Below, one piece after another: positions 62,644-64,000 of a DNA stretch of 64,000 nucleotides (positions are counted from its first letter, which is position 1; each line of letters begins with the position of its first letter). The notes beneath the pieces are model-generated. The model was not told the origin of the DNA and did no database searches. It was given only the letters and a program-made list of their open reading frames with translations. Origin of the DNA: Fomes fomentarius. Taxonomy: Eukaryota > Basidiomycota > Agaricomycetes > Polyporales > Polyporaceae. Both the position numbers and the translations under genes were made by a program. The DNA lies in contig JABYQN010000007.1 in assembly GCA_022606135.1 (NCBI GenBank), forward strand, positions 1,364,001-1,428,000, given 5' to 3'.

Positions 62644-63965
62644 TTACTGCTCACGCGCCTCCCCATCCTCACCCGTCTGACTCGCCACAACAGGCATCCT
62701 CGCGGTCCCAAATATCACATCGGGGACACCCGCCTCCTCGTCGCCCTCCTCCCCCCACCCGTCCATCCCGCGCGCCTTGCCCTTGCCCGCAGGACTGAGC
62801 TGATGCATCTCCGCGTCGACCGCGGGCGGGACGTACGCCGACCTGTGCGGATTCGGCATCGCGATCACGACCGCCACACGCACCTCCGCCGCCCGCTGCA
62901 CGGGGTCCTGTCGCTCCAGTGGAATGTCTGCGGGCGTCGGCGAATCGGTCATCGGGTCCGGGCTGGGAGGATATGCGCTGGGCCCGATTGCAGGGGCAGA
63001 GGTGAGAGGGGGAGCGTTGTGGCGGCGGAGACGGGTGCGTTGGAAGACGAAGCCGGCCCGTTCGAGGAGGGCGCGTGCGTTCGGGTGGCGACCCTGCCGG
63101 CGGGGAGGGCTGGCACCTTGTGCTGAGTCGGCCCCTTGCTGGGGTTCGGCCCCTGGTTTCTGGCAGCTGATGTTACCAGCGAATGGCTATGAAGAAGGCA
63201 ATGTAAGATGTTTTGGTATGGTAAGGATCCATCGAGCTTGGATGTGGACATGCTTCCTGTTCTGACGGTGTGCAATAGCGTTCGTTGCCATGCGCATCGA
63301 CTGTCTATCCGCGGGCGATAGGCATGAACGTAGGGAAGGACTGTATCTGTTACATCCTGCGAGCGTTGGACAGAGCGTGTTCCCGGCTGTAGGGAAACCT
63401 GCCACAAATTCATCACGTGATGACTGACTGACTGATAGCCATACGAGTCGCTGCCAAATGCGCATCATACAAATTGGCAGACGGTCGGAGATGTCGGGTA
63501 GTGCCCTTCCAATCGCCCCATAATATCCGGGGGAGTAGGGACCATATGCGCAGATACAGCTAGACAGGCCGGCCGACGTGCACTGAACAGGACTCACCAT
63601 GAGTTTTTCCCATGATCCGTCCTGCGGAGTAGAAGTGGCAAAGTATGGTGACAGCACGCTCAAGTCAAAGAGGATGGGACGTTGCATCTTCCGCCTTGGG
63701 CTGCGACCGTTCCCAAACCCGCCTGTACCGTCGTCCGAAGGTGTCATGAGTACACCCGCTGCGATAGCCTCCTCTAATCGACGACGGTAGCGGCGCCGTA
63801 GGAAGATACCGCGCATGATGATTGCGGAGGATATAGCAAGGAGCAGGAAGAGAGTTGCAAGGAATGTGAATCTATGTTATCAAAGTCGCGAGCCATGGTA
63901 CGACCGGTGAGTGTGATATTCGAGGATGAGTATTGAACGTGTTCAGTGGGTATAGCGTTGTTCAT
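62644..63965 (-). CDS. Single-pass membrane protein, unknown function
   Basis: A short extracellular or luminal N-terminus (MNNAIPTEHVQYSSSN, with possible N-glycosylation) precedes one membrane helix, FLATLFLLLAISSAIIMRGI, stopped by FLRRRYRRRLEEAIAAG. The positive cluster after the helix suggests N-out/C-in. The tail is Pro/Ser-rich; near the C-terminus comes a hydrophobic strand EVRVAVVIAMPNPHRSAY and an acidic segment ending at 62644. The joins between exon 1 and the helix exon and around 63000-63190 are not resolved: two frames are open there, so the middle of the protein is uncertain. I do not recognise a named family. Confidence 0.5.
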
Positions 63966-64000
63966 GACCGAAATTGAATGTTAGCGTGAGGCTAGAGATA

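Overview
This is a window of nuclear DNA from a filamentous fungus, most likely a mushroom-forming basidiomycete (Agaricomycetes). The coding regions are broken by many very short GT-AG introns (about 45-75 nt, donors such as GTATGT, GTAAGT, GTGAGT or GTACGT). Exons can be as small as 12 nt, intergenic spaces are short, and the gene set fits this group: Ure2p-type glutathione transferase, alternative oxidase, Zn2Cys6 regulator, Spo71-like PH protein. Exon joins were worked out by reading frame, splice sites and protein continuity, so inner boundaries are predictions.

Left third (1-24.4 kb). A kelch/BTB gene runs off the left edge on the minus strand. A gene-free stretch of about 4.7 kb follows, with a tRNA-like Pol III locus and a short tandem repeat. 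Then come pyridoxamine-phosphate oxidase (+), a Zn2Cys6 transcription factor (-), a small single-helix protein with a presequence-like N-terminus (+), mitochondrial alternative oxidase (+), a Ure2p-class GST (+), a 2-oxoglutarate/Fe(II) dioxygenase (+) and a cytosine-deaminase-like amidohydrolase (-).

Middle (24.8-46.3 kb). This is a gene-dense, apparently housekeeping block: an unrecognised nuclear-looking protein (-), the complex I assembly factor NDUFAF6 (-), the complex II assembly LYR protein SDHAF1/Sdh6 (+), mitoribosomal uL29m (-), the SMC5/6 SUMO ligase Nse2 (-), mitoribosomal uS12m (+), a Spo71/Mug56-like PH protein (-), tubulin cofactor D (+) and V-ATPase subunit B (+). Three gene pairs here are head-to-head with 198-271 bp between start codons. 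Six products in the window (AOX, NDUFAF6, SDHAF1, uL29m, uS12m and probably the small single-helix protein) act in mitochondria; two of them, the complex I and complex II assembly factors, share one intergenic promoter.

Right third (46.3-64 kb). This part is gene-poor and repeat-rich. Two diverged direct repeats of about 0.55-0.64 kb (47750-48290 and 50083-50720) flank a hairpin-forming inverted repeat and an intact-looking five-exon gene for a 224-residue protein that I do not recognise. A 30-bp perfect palindrome and many GATATC motifs lie in the repeats. Beyond it are a TCP11/Sok1-domain gene (+), a small coiled-coil protein (-) and a single-pass membrane protein (-). No rRNA, CRISPR array or complete autonomous transposon was seen.
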